This document shows, in pieces, positions 8,343-15,762 of a stretch of DNA of 64,000 bases. Position 1 is the stretch's first letter. Each line of letters opens with the position of its first letter. Below the pieces are notes generated by a model that did not search any database, was not told the origin of the DNA, and worked only from the letters and a program-made list of their open reading frames with translations. Source of the DNA: Gammaproteobacteria bacterium. Lineage in GTDB: Bacteria; Pseudomonadota; Gammaproteobacteria; Steroidobacterales; Steroidobacteraceae. The position numbers were made by a program, and so were the translations under genes. The DNA is taken from the NCBI GenBank assembly GCA_003164785.1, contig PLUE01000050.1:62001-126000 (forward strand), read 5' to 3'.

Positions 8343-8999
8343 GCCCCGCGGCACCTTCGCACGGAGCCCACCCGACGTTGCCCATATTGCGACGAACTGA
8401 TACTCGCGGCCGCCATCAAGTGCAAGCACTGCGGCTCGATGATCGGCGCACTCTCGAGCGAGCCTGCGCCGGTTGAATGGCCATCACTACCCGTCGCGGC
8501 AACCGAGCCAGCGGGCCGCGCCATTGAGCAACCCTCCCGAACGTCTGCGGTCGTCGGCCGCGCCTTGGGCGTCGTCGCGGTCGCCGCGTTAATTATCGTC
8601 GGCGCCCGCACCCATCATGCCAATGCCCCGCCCGACGTACCGTTGCCCGCCACCGCCAGCGATGACCTGGCCAATCCTCGTCACCACCTCTCAGAGGCCG
8701 CAGCGTCACCCGGGCCCAGCTTTGACTACGCGAAAGCGCGCTCCCCGGCCGAGCGACTCATTTGCAGCGACCCGCAGTTATCCGCGCGGGATCGTCGATT
8801 CGGCCGGTTATATGCAATCGCCTATCGTTCGACTTCCGACAAGAATTCGTTCAAGAGGGAGAGTCGCGCAGCATTACAGCAGCGAGAGCGCGACTGTCGC
8901 GACAAGGATTGCCTGGTCCATTGGTACACGGAACGAGAGGGATTCCCGCAAGATTTGAGATCCAAGTCACTCGGCTCGGATAGCGTGAGGGATCGATGA
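8343..8999 (+). pseudogene. C-terminal half of the interrupted gene: zinc ribbon, membrane helix, LprI-like domain
   Basis: In the frame of the preceding gene, right after its TAG, lie a zinc ribbon (RRCPYCDELILAAAIKCKHC, cysteine codons at 8379, 8388, 8421, 8430), a membrane helix (VVGRALGVVAVAALIIVG) and an LprI/DUF1311-like domain (SPAERLICSDPQLSARDRRF, then CRDKDCLVHWYTER). No ATG, GTG or TTG lies in frame between 8343 and the first ribbon cysteine. The first ATG is at 8439, inside the ribbon, which would discard its cysteines. This supports one original protein of about 340 residues. It could instead be expressed from 8439 as a ribbon-less 186-aa protein. Function unknown. Confidence 0.68.
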
Positions 9000-9019
9000 G
9001 CGACCATCTGACGCGATGT

Positions 9020-9692
9020 TTAGCTGAACCTCTCGAGCCCATCCCACGATGATCGCATGGGCTCCCGGCCTCTAGGATCCATCAGCGCAACCTCATCTAA
9101 GGTGTACTGCATGCGACCAAAATTGCACGGAGCGCAGGTGACCACGAGATTTTCCAAGTCATTGCTTCCACCCCGAGAATACGGCAATACGTGATCATAT
9201 TGAACCCACATGGTTTGGAAGGCCGCATGCTGATCATTATTGGTCGGTCCCCAGAATGGAATCTGCGGATATGATTTCGCAATTCGTCGGCGAACTTCGC
9301 TTCGAATAACGGGTATCCCGCAGAAGCGACAATGATATCCATCCCGTAGCAGCAGTGCACTCTTCACGGATGCCGTCGGCATTCGCGGTTTGCGACGCAG
9401 CGCTGTAGAAATACGTAACGGAGAACCGGGCACGGGCATACACTGAACATGGGGGCTGTTTCCCCCCCCATATGGAGTTGCGCCACGCTCGAATCGCGGG
9501 AATGTCGGCACGCCGAAGGCCAGCTTCCGCGCGTGTAAAATCGCCTTTGAGGTGGGCAGTGACTGCTTCGTCGAGATAGCGCGCGGCTTCGCCGATCGCC
9601 CCAACGGGTTCACGCAGAAATGGTCTAGCTCTTCTCGGTTGCATCGTGATGTCAATTAACTGTCCCTGCAGAATCTCGCGCTCAACATCCAT
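9020..9692 (-). pseudogene. HNH endonuclease, frameshifted at a run of eight G
   Basis: Two overlapping frames form one protein. The first begins MDVEREILQGQLIDITMQ and runs to IPAIRAWRNSIWG; the second carries on with NSPHVQCMPVPGSP and the HNH core, including DGYHCRFCGIPVIR, WVQYDHVLPYSRGGSNDLEN and LVVTCAPCNFGRM. The switch lies at C8 on the plus strand, 9462-9469 (G8 in the coding sense). Seven G would join the frames as W-G-G-N-S-P. The core has the CxxC pairs and the H of an HNH nuclease. Either the gene is mutated or the base count is a sequencing error. The substrate is unknown. Confidence 0.8.
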
Positions 9693-9710
9693 TCCTTAGT
9701 TTCCTACTTG

Positions 9711-10404
9711 CTATGGGTTCGGGCCGCTAGTGATGGGAATCAGCGGATCTGCGGGTCTGCGGGGTCTGCGGGTCTGCGTGAAACATAGCGCAGACCAATC
9801 GGTGAGCCGGTCGCCAGACTTTGGACTGGACGTAGATCTAGCGAGGCGCTCGCGAGCAGCGGCTAGGACCCTTTCTGCAAAGTTCGGATGAACCGTGACC
9901 GGACGCAAGTCAGCCCCGGGGGTAGCAATCGAGGGCCGCGAGCGCGTCACTCCATTGATAAACCCAGGGCGACTGACGGCGAATTTCGGAGTCTCCCTCG
10001 TCGAGCCACAATGCGGTTTGATCAACCATCGTGTATCTGTAACGCCACCCTGTCGTCAAGGCCTGCGCTACCTGCGTGATACATCCACCTTCTGCGCCGA
10101 CCCTTAGCACAATGATGACGGAGCCGATGGGCGAACCGACAATGTGCGTGGTAACGATGGAGCTGGGGGCTTTGCCTACTCGCGGGGATTGCATCGCGGC
10201 GAGTTCTGCGGCGGTCGGTATTCGGTAAAGGACCGGTATTTCCATATCATTGAGCATTTCGAAGATGTCATTACATACCTCTTCAGAACATAGCTCTACG
10301 GACAACATCGAGAGGGCCTCTTCGCGAATCAAGTAGCCCTGTGACCTGCCTTGATTGATTAGCGATCGGAGGACGACTTGTCGTCGGCATTCTTCAGCGG
10401 TCAA
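9711..10404 (-). pseudogene. Hypothetical protein with an N-terminal sigma-70 region 1.1-like domain, frameshifted near its C terminus
   Basis: From a TTG start at 10404 (GGAG eight bases upstream) the protein begins with a segment that closely follows region 1.1 of RpoD: LINQGRSQGYLIREEALSML, then DIFEMLNDMEIPVL, with the same spacing of GxxQGYLxxEE and the IxxMLNDMxIxV helix. A second domain follows (ITQVAQALTTGWRYRYTM, WSDALAALDCYP). That frame then ends at once, while a neighbouring frame continues with LRPVTVHPNFAERVLAAARE, ending at 9711. One base too many in the C5G4 run near 9915-9923 would explain the split. There are no sigma regions 2-4. A start at 10494 would overlap the lipoprotein gene. 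Confidence 0.6.
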
Positions 10405-10429
10405 GTGCGGCGCTCCAACAAATTGACTC

Positions 10430-10891
10430 TTAGTTCGACGCAGTCTTCGACGTGATACCTGTATCGACTTTCGGATAGTTCCGCAACATCTCATCCATCA
10501 CCGGGTCGATTTTCGACTTGGTGCCGGCCCACTTGACGAGGCTCAAGCCGCCATGAGCGGTCATGTGATAGTGCGCGCTGCCGATGAATGCATCGTTCTT
10601 ATTGACCGTGATTTGAGCATCAACCATATAGGGCGCCATATCCCACCACCGATCCACGGTATAGCTGAGGGTAAACACACAGTCGGTCGGCTTCTCGGCC
10701 TTGAAAACGACCGACGTGATTCCGTGATTGAAGAAATCCTCTTGAACCACTGGCACGAAGTCGTCCACGTTCACCTCTTCGTTAAATCGGATGCATACCT
10801 TCTCGACATTCATCGAGGAAGCGATGGGTCGCACATCGACTGTCGTGCAGCCGGCGAGCGTCAACAAAGCCAGAAGAATTCCGTATTTCAA
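10430..10891 (-). CDS. Sbal_3080-type lipoprotein
   Basis: A 153-aa lipoprotein. The signal peptide and lipobox are plain ([16 protein letters not shown], cysteine 15). The mature part, with VCIRFNEEVNVDDFVPVVQE, GITSVVF, TLSYTVDRWWDMAPYMVDAQ and GGLSLVKWAGTKSKIDPVMD, matches the family named after Sbal_3080. It is probably anchored in the outer membrane; its function is not known. It lies just upstream of the sigma-1.1-like gene on the same strand. About 240 bp upstream, towards the WYL gene, hold no recognised gene. Confidence 0.87.
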   Translation of the reverse strand: MKYGILLALLTLAGCTTVDVRPIASSMNVEKVCIRFNEEVNVDDFVPVVQEDFFNHGITSVVFKAEKPTDCVFTLSYTVDRWWDMAPYMVDAQITVNKNDAFIGSAHYHMTAHGGLSLVKWAGTKSKIDPVMDEMLRNYPKVDTGITSKTASN

Positions 10892-11134
10892 GGTTTTACA
10901 CTCCGTGTAGATGACAATCTTTCAGACATTAGATCCGACTTGGCAGGTGGGAAAATGCGACTGCGGCACAATTCTGATACCTGGATTCTCATGCATGCGT
11001 GTTTCGCGACGACGGTTGCGAAACGGAAATCGCTCATGTCGGTGACCCGGGTTTCGAGACATCGGTGTCCATGCCATTGGTCTTGGCTCAGAGCACTCGG
11101 GTAATCAGCCCCCCTCGGTGCCTCTCGCCGCACC

Positions 11135-12136
11135 TCACGCAGAACCCGCTGATACCGCCCCATCCGCCCTCACGAGCGGCCTGCGCCGAACCTCGGTGAC
11201 GTGTCCGCCAAACCCGAGCAACCACCGTTCCAGCATCTTGGAATCGACCACGGTCGCCATGATCTTGAACTTCCCCCGAACCTCGCTCATCACCTGATCC
11301 AGGGACAGGGGCGATTCCCTCAGATAAACCGCCAATTCCTTATCGATCAAGAAACTCAACCGAATCTGACGACCCTCACCGAACGCGAATCGACCATCGT
11401 CGTCGTATTGCTTCAGATCGAAATCCTTGGGGCGCTCGAACGTTTCCGCCAGCGCCTTGGCGGACTCGATCCGATGCATGGCCAGCGTTCGCTCGTCGGT
11501 ACAACGCGGAAACCGACACACCAGATACAGACGTGGTCCCTGTTGGGCCAGGGCCAGCGGCATGACCTCCCAGGCGGAACTCTTGCCGTCGGTGTGGATG
11601 TATTGCAGTTGCAGGCGACGATTGGCGTACAGGGCGTCGCTCACCTGCTCGAAGACGCCGGGCCGGATGGTCGGTGGAACGCGCGGCTGCGTGGCGCTGA
11701 TGACCGCCACTTTCGACAGCCACTCCTGCTCGAGTTTCGCGCTCGTCGGCGATTGAGCGCTGAGATTGGAGCGTGCCTGCGCGAAGAATCCCTCGAGCGA
11801 TTTCATCAGGCCGGTCGGCAACAGGGGCCGCAAATGCAGTTCCGCAAGCCGCAGCAGCAGCGATTCCTGCTCGCTCAACATGGAGAGGGCCAGTCCCTTG
11901 GAACTCTTGGACCAGCGGTAGCCGTAGGGCTTGCTCTTGTCATCCCGCTCGATGTCGAAGTGCGTGCTCAGCAGGTCCAGCTGCCGTTGGATCGTGCGCA
12001 GTGTGCGCTCGATGCCCATGGCGGCCAGTTGCTCGCGCATGCCCGCGGCGGTGATCTTGCGGGCGCGCGGAATCCTTCTCAGGATTTCCAGCGCGAGAAC
12101 CACGGTATCGAGCGTGTCGGGACGGGTGCTGGTCAT
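11135..12136 (-). CDS. WYL-domain transcriptional regulator
   Basis: A regulator of about 333 aa. An N-terminal winged HTH (TLDTVVLALEILRRIPRA, AAGMREQLAAMGIERTLRTI) is followed by the WYL module (RRLQLQYIHTDG, VMPLALAQQGPRLYLVCRF, HRIESAKAL) and the C-terminal extension (VMSEVRGKFKIMATVVDSKM, RWLLGFGGHV). WYL proteins sense nucleotide-like or nucleic-acid ligands and often control defence genes. The start at 12136 (MTSTRPDT) is chosen because the family begins there; in-frame ATGs at 12205 and 12235 would add a basic tail. It has no obvious operon partner. Confidence 0.88.
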   Translation of the reverse strand: MTSTRPDTLDTVVLALEILRRIPRARKITAAGMREQLAAMGIERTLRTIQRQLDLLSTHFDIERDDKSKPYGYRWSKSSKGLALSMLSEQESLLLRLAELHLRPLLPTGLMKSLEGFFAQARSNLSAQSPTSAKLEQEWLSKVAVISATQPRVPPTIRPGVFEQVSDALYANRRLQLQYIHTDGKSSAWEVMPLALAQQGPRLYLVCRFPRCTDERTLAMHRIESAKALAETFERPKDFDLKQYDDDGRFAFGEGRQIRLSFLIDKELAVYLRESPLSLDQVMSEVRGKFKIMATVVDSKMLERWLLGFGGHVTEVRRRPLVRADGAVSAGSA

Positions 12137-12349
12137 GGGCTTAGGGCTCGGGCGCCCACGTTGGCGGCGCCGACTCGTTCCTCGAATGTGACTTAGACAT
12201 CCCATATTCCATTTTATGTGCCCAGAAACACCCAATGGCGCATTGCATGCCGCTCATCAGGTCACACTCCGCCCCGAACGCCGACATCGGGTCACTTGGC
12301 GACTCAGGCAACACCGGCGCGAACTCTACGCAACTCCGCCGTACCAGCG

Positions 12350-13117
12350 CTACCTCAGACCGTGCGCTCTGATCTCGCGCGCCGAGATCTGCCGCTTGCT
12401 CGCCGCATACAGCTCACTGGATCCGTAGACCTCATCGCAATGCTCGGACGCCGGATGCAGAGTCCGCGAGATGATCCGACGCAATACGACGTCGAACCGT
12501 GGCTCCGACATCACGTACTTCTGAAGGTGGCCGTCGACGAGTCTTTGAACGCAGGTTTGCTTCGGTAGCAATTCCAACCCGATGCGGTACCAGACCCCGT
12601 CCAGCAAAAGCAGCAACGTGCGTTCATCCACGACGCGACGGCGGGATTCGATCTCGCTCTTCTCACGCCGACGGCGCTCAGCCACCGCATGCCGCCAGGA
12701 GCGGCGAGTTTTGTTCGGCCAAATCAGTCCGGTCCGTGGATCGACATACAGAGGCTGCCATACGACGAAATCTGGGCTGCGAAAGCTCGCTAGATCGACC
12801 AATCGGCCTTCGCGAACGTCCACCTCCGTCGCGATGAAGTCGCGAATATGTTGGTGTATGTGCTGCTGCACGGTGTTGCGCCGATCGATCCGGGCGCAGA
12901 TCTCGCTGAAAACGGTGTTCCAAGGCCGTCCAATCTGCGCCTGCAGATATCGCCGCAGTGGCGCGAGGTTCTCGTTGAGCATGGGGCGGCCATAGCCCGC
13001 ACGCATGCCGAGACGCATAGGGCCCTCAAAGTCCCGACGCAATCGCGCTGCGACACCTTCCCGGGCTGTGCAGGGGCGCGGCCGCTCGACGATCACCTTG
13101 TACATATCATGACGCAT
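12350..13117 (-). CDS. Conserved hypothetical protein of a two-gene cassette
   Basis: A protein of about 255 aa, starting at the ATG at 13117 with a GGAG site six bases upstream; a TTG at 13129 would add four residues. I recognise the pattern of a family of unknown function scattered in bacteria: MYKVIVERPRP at the N terminus, LNENLAPLRRYLQAQIGRPW, VFSEICARID, VQQHIHQHIRDFIATEV, LYVDPRTGLIWPNKTRR, and a C terminus with GVWYRIGLELLP and YAASKRQISAREI. It is basic and rich in Arg, so nucleic-acid contact is possible, but no catalytic motif is visible. It follows the 94-aa gene after 78 bp on the same strand. Confidence 0.78.
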   Translation of the reverse strand: MRHDMYKVIVERPRPCTAREGVAARLRRDFEGPMRLGMRAGYGRPMLNENLAPLRRYLQAQIGRPWNTVFSEICARIDRRNTVQQHIHQHIRDFIATEVDVREGRLVDLASFRSPDFVVWQPLYVDPRTGLIWPNKTRRSWRHAVAERRRREKSEIESRRRVVDERTLLLLLDGVWYRIGLELLPKQTCVQRLVDGHLQKYVMSEPRFDVVLRRIISRTLHPASEHCDEVYGSSELYAASKRQISAREIRAHGLR

Positions 13118-13195
13118 TGCTGGCTCCAAAATTCAAAGTCCACGGCGGAACTCCCAGCCATCGGCTTCGAGCCTTCGCACGAGGCGAGACCGCCA

Positions 13196-13480
13196 TCACG
13201 CGTCCTCCTGAGTCAACGCGCATCCCTCGATGTCGTATTCATCGAATACGCTTTCGGCAACCGCATAGGGCGGACCATTCAGCCACCAAGGGTCGTCCGT
13301 CATGTAATGACGGCGCTCGATCGTCGATCTGCCCATTTCATCCACTGACGTGCTCGTTGACACCACTTCGCGCGGCCCAAGGGCAATTGCAGTCACCACC
13401 CGCGTGCCAATATCGGTGCAGCGCCACTGCTTGTCGCCGGACCAGAATTCGAGTCCGATTCGAAAGTCACTGTGTTCCAT
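13196..13480 (-). CDS. Small conserved hypothetical protein, partner of the cassette
   Basis: A 94-aa protein beginning MEHSDFRIGLEFWSGDKQWR, with CTDIGTRVVTAIAL and ending GPPYAVAESVFDEYDIEGCA. From memory of the family, such proteins sit immediately upstream of relatives of the 255-aa protein, as here, so the two genes look like a mobile cassette. There is no membrane segment or known domain. Its first half reads like a small beta-rich fold with a conserved WRCTDIGTR block. The role is unknown. Confidence 0.75.
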   Translation of the reverse strand: MEHSDFRIGLEFWSGDKQWRCTDIGTRVVTAIALGPREVVSTSTSVDEMGRSTIERRHYMTDDPWWLNGPPYAVAESVFDEYDIEGCALTQEDA

Positions 13481-13596
13481 CTACGCCGTACCATACTTTC
13501 TTCAAACTAGCAGTATCGCCATAGGTCGCGTCACGTTGTGTCGCACACGTGACCGCAATGACATGCATGACTTTCTCGAGCTGACGAAAACGCGTC

Positions 13597-13791
13597 ATGG
13601 CCCTTAGCGAGTTTGCCTTGGGTGTCGAAGCGCAGGAACGCTTCGTCGTGCGCGAACCGCTGCGTCGGGTCTACGAGTGTGTCTTTACGGTCCTGGCAAT
13701 GGAACGCGAGCCGGTCGATGCTCGACTGCAAGCCGAAGTGAGCGATCACTACGGTCGGTGGTTGGCACCGCTCCGAGCCCTGCCTACCTAG
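13597..13791 (+). CDS. Possible small protein, unassigned
   Basis: A 64-residue frame (MALSEFALGVEAQERF...) with coding-like third-position GC and helical composition (REPLRRVYECVFTVLAMERE). Its stop lies inside a 9-bp-stem hairpin at 13777-13804 that could act as its terminator. I do not recognise a family, and an overlapping minus-strand frame (13531-13749) is about as open. It is the only candidate in the 337-bp gap between its neighbours. Confidence 0.28.
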   Translation: MALSEFALGVEAQERFVVREPLRRVYECVFTVLAMEREPVDARLQAEVSDHYGRWLAPLRALPT

Positions 13792-13804
13792 TCTCAGGCA
13801 GGGC
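13777..13804. terminator. Hairpin, possible factor-assisted or bidirectional terminator
   Basis: GCCCTGCCT (13777-13785) pairs perfectly with AGGCAGGGC (13796-13804) around a 10-base loop. There is no T run on either side, so it is not a classical intrinsic terminator. It sits between the possible gene ending at 13791 and the ribbon-helix-helix gene ending at 13818. Confidence 0.4.
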
Positions 13805-13817
13805 GCGACGAGTAGCG

Positions 13818-14093
13818 CTATGGACGAGTTCGTGGCCGTCGTACGACTTTTCCAGCCGCACGCGCCTCGAGATAATCGAATGCGACGTCCAATGGAAATG
13901 CCTTGCCGCTCTTCAACGCCTCATTTTCCGCAAGAACAGCATCATTCGAGAATCGCCCGCGAGTTTCCGCCCGGTCGGCTTCTTGACTCAATACATCGAC
14001 CATAAAGGCATGGGGTGTCTTGTTGGCGCTGGCCGCAAGCCGCACGATTCGGCGCTTGAGATCTTCGGAGAGGTTGAGGCGGGTAGCGGTCAT
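13818..14093 (-). CDS. Ribbon-helix-helix (CopG-like) antitoxin-type protein without a visible toxin
   Basis: A 91-aa protein from the ATG at 14093. MTATRLNLSEDLKRRIVRLA and NKTPHAFMVDVLSQEADRAE form the beta strand and two helices of an RHH DNA-binding antitoxin; the C-terminal part (AVLAENEALKSGKAFPLDVA, YLEARAAGKVVRRPR) resembles the toxin-binding tail of ParD-like proteins. The expected ParE/RelE gene would follow the stop, but the next 300 bp on this strand encode no recognisable toxin, so it is an orphan. A small inverted repeat TTGGT-AGTC-ACCAA at 14112-14125, just upstream of the start, may be its operator. Confidence 0.75.
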   Translation of the reverse strand: MTATRLNLSEDLKRRIVRLAASANKTPHAFMVDVLSQEADRAETRGRFSNDAVLAENEALKSGKAFPLDVAFDYLEARAAGKVVRRPRTRP

Positions 14094-14176
14094 GAGCCAC
14101 ACCTGACGCTATTGGTAGTCACCAAGTACCATCATCACACCGGGCAGTCAAGGCGGCAGAGAGCCGGCAGCCTTGC

Positions 14177-14515
14177 TCACCCAGACTGCATCGCCGCCAG
14201 TTCATTCCCCGCCGGATCACGGAAGTGAAACCGACGGCCGCCGGGAAAGGCGAAGGCCTCCTTCGTGATTGTTCCGCCCGCCTGCCGGACCAACGCTTCG
14301 GTCGCTTCCAATGACTCCACCTGGATGACCGGCAGCGGCGCTTGCGTCGCTTCTTCGGCATCCGCCTGCACGCCCAAATCAACGTCACCCGTCAGGGTGC
14401 ACGCATACGTCGGACCGAAATCCGTCATCTGAAAGCCGAACGCGTCCGCATAGAAATGCTTCATCGGCGGCGTGGCGGCGGCGGGCAATTCGACAAAGCA
14501 GATTCGATTTGACAT
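14177..14515 (-). CDS. VOC (glyoxalase/bleomycin-resistance) family protein
   Basis: A single-domain protein of about 112 aa, MSNRICFVELPAAATPPMKH, followed by FYADAFGFQM, GVQADAEEATQAPLPVIQVE and FHFRDPAGNELAAMQ, the betaalphabetabetabeta pattern of the vicinal oxygen chelate fold. Metal ligands typical of active members (Glu in the last strand) may be present, but the reaction cannot be assigned. The ATG at 14515 is preferred: GAGG stands six bases upstream. No operon partner. Confidence 0.85.
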   Translation of the reverse strand: MSNRICFVELPAAATPPMKHFYADAFGFQMTDFGPTYACTLTGDVDLGVQADAEEATQAPLPVIQVESLEATEALVRQAGGTITKEAFAFPGGRRFHFRDPAGNELAAMQSG

Positions 14516-14666
14516 GGGCATCCTCGAACGATGGACCGTGTGAAATTGATGATGGCAGAACACTAACCACTATCTTGGCAAATACCTCACGGAACGCGCA
14601 CGCAACAATCCGCAGTCGCCTTAACGTGCTATTTTGCCGCCAAACTTACAATATGCGACCATAATC

Positions 14667-14712
14667 GACGTCAAAATATAAAATTGACGTCACTTTGGTA
14701 ACGATCTATTCT
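14667..14712 (+). promoter_or_regulatory. Operator and promoter of the RHH/Fic module
   Basis: GACGTCAA (14667-14674) and TTGACGTC (14684-14691) form a perfect 8-bp inverted repeat with a 9-base A/T spacer. The right arm contains the -35 box TTGACG (14684-14689); after exactly 17 bases follows TATTCT (14707-14712) as -10. A repressor on the repeat would block the promoter, as expected for autoregulation by the RHH protein encoded next. The predicted transcription start is at or within a base or two of the ATG at 14719, so the mRNA may be leaderless; this agrees with the absence of a Shine-Dalgarno site. Confidence 0.65.
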
Positions 14713-14718
14713 AGCGGT

Positions 14719-15087
14719 ATGGCCGCAAAAGCGTCGACGTTCCGTATCGAACCCACCGTACAGACTGGCTTGGAAAACCTGAGTCGGATCCTGAAACGAC
14801 CCCTGAATCAGCTCGTGAACGAGGCTGTAAGAGATTACGTGCGTCGAAGGGGCCGGGAAGTGGAGCGCGATCTGGAATCGACCCTTGCCAATCTGCGCGC
14901 CTACCGCCTACGTGACCCGGATTTCGAGGATGCCATTACCGAGTTCGCGAGCGCGGAGGCCCGGTACGGTAAGGATGATCCGGCCGAGGGCAAAATCGTC
15001 GTTGGAAAACTGGTGGACGGCCAACTCGTGCAAGGAACCACGAGCGGCCCCTTGCTGACGGAAATTAGCCAACTCCTCGATGGCTGA
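14719..15087 (+). CDS. Ribbon-helix-helix antitoxin paired with Fic toxin
   Basis: A 122-aa protein: MAAKASTFRIEPTVQTGLEN and LSRILKRPLNQLVNEAVRDY form an RHH DNA-binding domain (about residues 6-48). A helical middle (VERDLESTLANLRAYRLRD, DAITEFASAEARYG) and a C-terminal tail (VVGKLVDGQLVQGTTSGPLL) follow and may hold the toxin. Its stop overlaps the Fic start by 8 bp, implying coupled translation. The (S/T)xxxE(G/N) inhibitory helix of classical Fic antitoxins was not found, so inhibition probably differs from the VbhA type. The start at 14719 fits the promoter position better than the in-frame GTG/ATG upstream. Confidence 0.85.
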   Translation: MAAKASTFRIEPTVQTGLENLSRILKRPLNQLVNEAVRDYVRRRGREVERDLESTLANLRAYRLRDPDFEDAITEFASAEARYGKDDPAEGKIVVGKLVDGQLVQGTTSGPLLTEISQLLDG

Positions 15088-15697
15088 GTGGGATGCCGAC
15101 AGCCCCGAGCTTCACGACAATCTGAAGCGAGTACTCCGGCGTGTGTGTCGGGACGCACGGCACCGCGCATCGCCATCCACGGAGGACGCACGTCGTTGGC
15201 ACGTGGAGACCATGCAAAAGCTGCAGGTCCCGAATCCGCAGTTCGTCGGTGCGTTCCGCGGCGAACCTAATCTGGAAAACATCCAAGTCCACATAGGCGG
15301 TCGGTATGGCGTGGCGGCTTGCGACGTCCCGGCCGCCCTGAACCATTTCAACGACGTTCTACAGCGGGCTGTTCGACGACTCGATGAGTGGATCCCCACC
15401 GACGTCGAACTCGGTCCAGACCAGCTCGCGGCAATCGTCGAGGTCTGCGCTTGGGCCCACTCGGAGTGGGTCCGGATTCACCCGTTTGCGAACGGCAACG
15501 GCCGCACCGCGCGACTTTGGGTCAACTGCCTCGCGAGTCGTTATGGGCTGCCGCCATTTCTGCGCTTGCGCCCTCGACCAGAAGGTCGTTATGCCCTCGC
15601 CTGCGCAAGAGCCATGCTCGCCGATCGCGCCCCAACCGTGGCTTTGTTCCACGAACTGCTCGCAAGCTTTCCTGCTTGGGACGATCGCGAGACGTAA
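15080..15697 (+). CDS. Fic-domain toxin with HPFANGNGRTAR motif
   Basis: A 205-aa Fic protein. The core is CAWAHSEWVRIHPFANGNGR then TARLWVNCLA, about residues 124-153. The canonical motif is HxFx(D/E)GNGRxxR; here Asn replaces the acidic, metal-binding residue while His, GNGR and the final Arg remain. N-terminal segments (SPELHDNLKRVLRRVCRDAR, FVGAFRGEPNLENIQVHIGG) belong to a clade usually coupled to an RHH gene. Canonical Fic enzymes transfer AMP to a protein; with the altered residue the chemistry or its rate may differ. It ends 65 bp before recC. Confidence 0.9.
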   Translation: MAEWDADSPELHDNLKRVLRRVCRDARHRASPSTEDARRWHVETMQKLQVPNPQFVGAFRGEPNLENIQVHIGGRYGVAACDVPAALNHFNDVLQRAVRRLDEWIPTDVELGPDQLAAIVEVCAWAHSEWVRIHPFANGNGRTARLWVNCLASRYGLPPFLRLRPRPEGRYALACARAMLADRAPTVALFHELLASFPAWDDRET

Positions 15698-15762
15698 TTC
15701 GCAAAGGCGCATCGACCGCGGCACGCCACCCGTATCCCCGCGGATCCATGAAATAATGCCCC

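Noticed and set aside
10888-11163. 91-residue minus-strand frame upstream of the lipoprotein
   Set aside because: Random composition, no ribosome site, and it overlaps the WYL gene end.
13531-13749. 72-residue minus-strand frame
   Set aside because: No family, no ribosome site; overlaps an equally open plus-strand frame. It was considered as a lost toxin of the RHH gene, but no RelE/ParE features are present.
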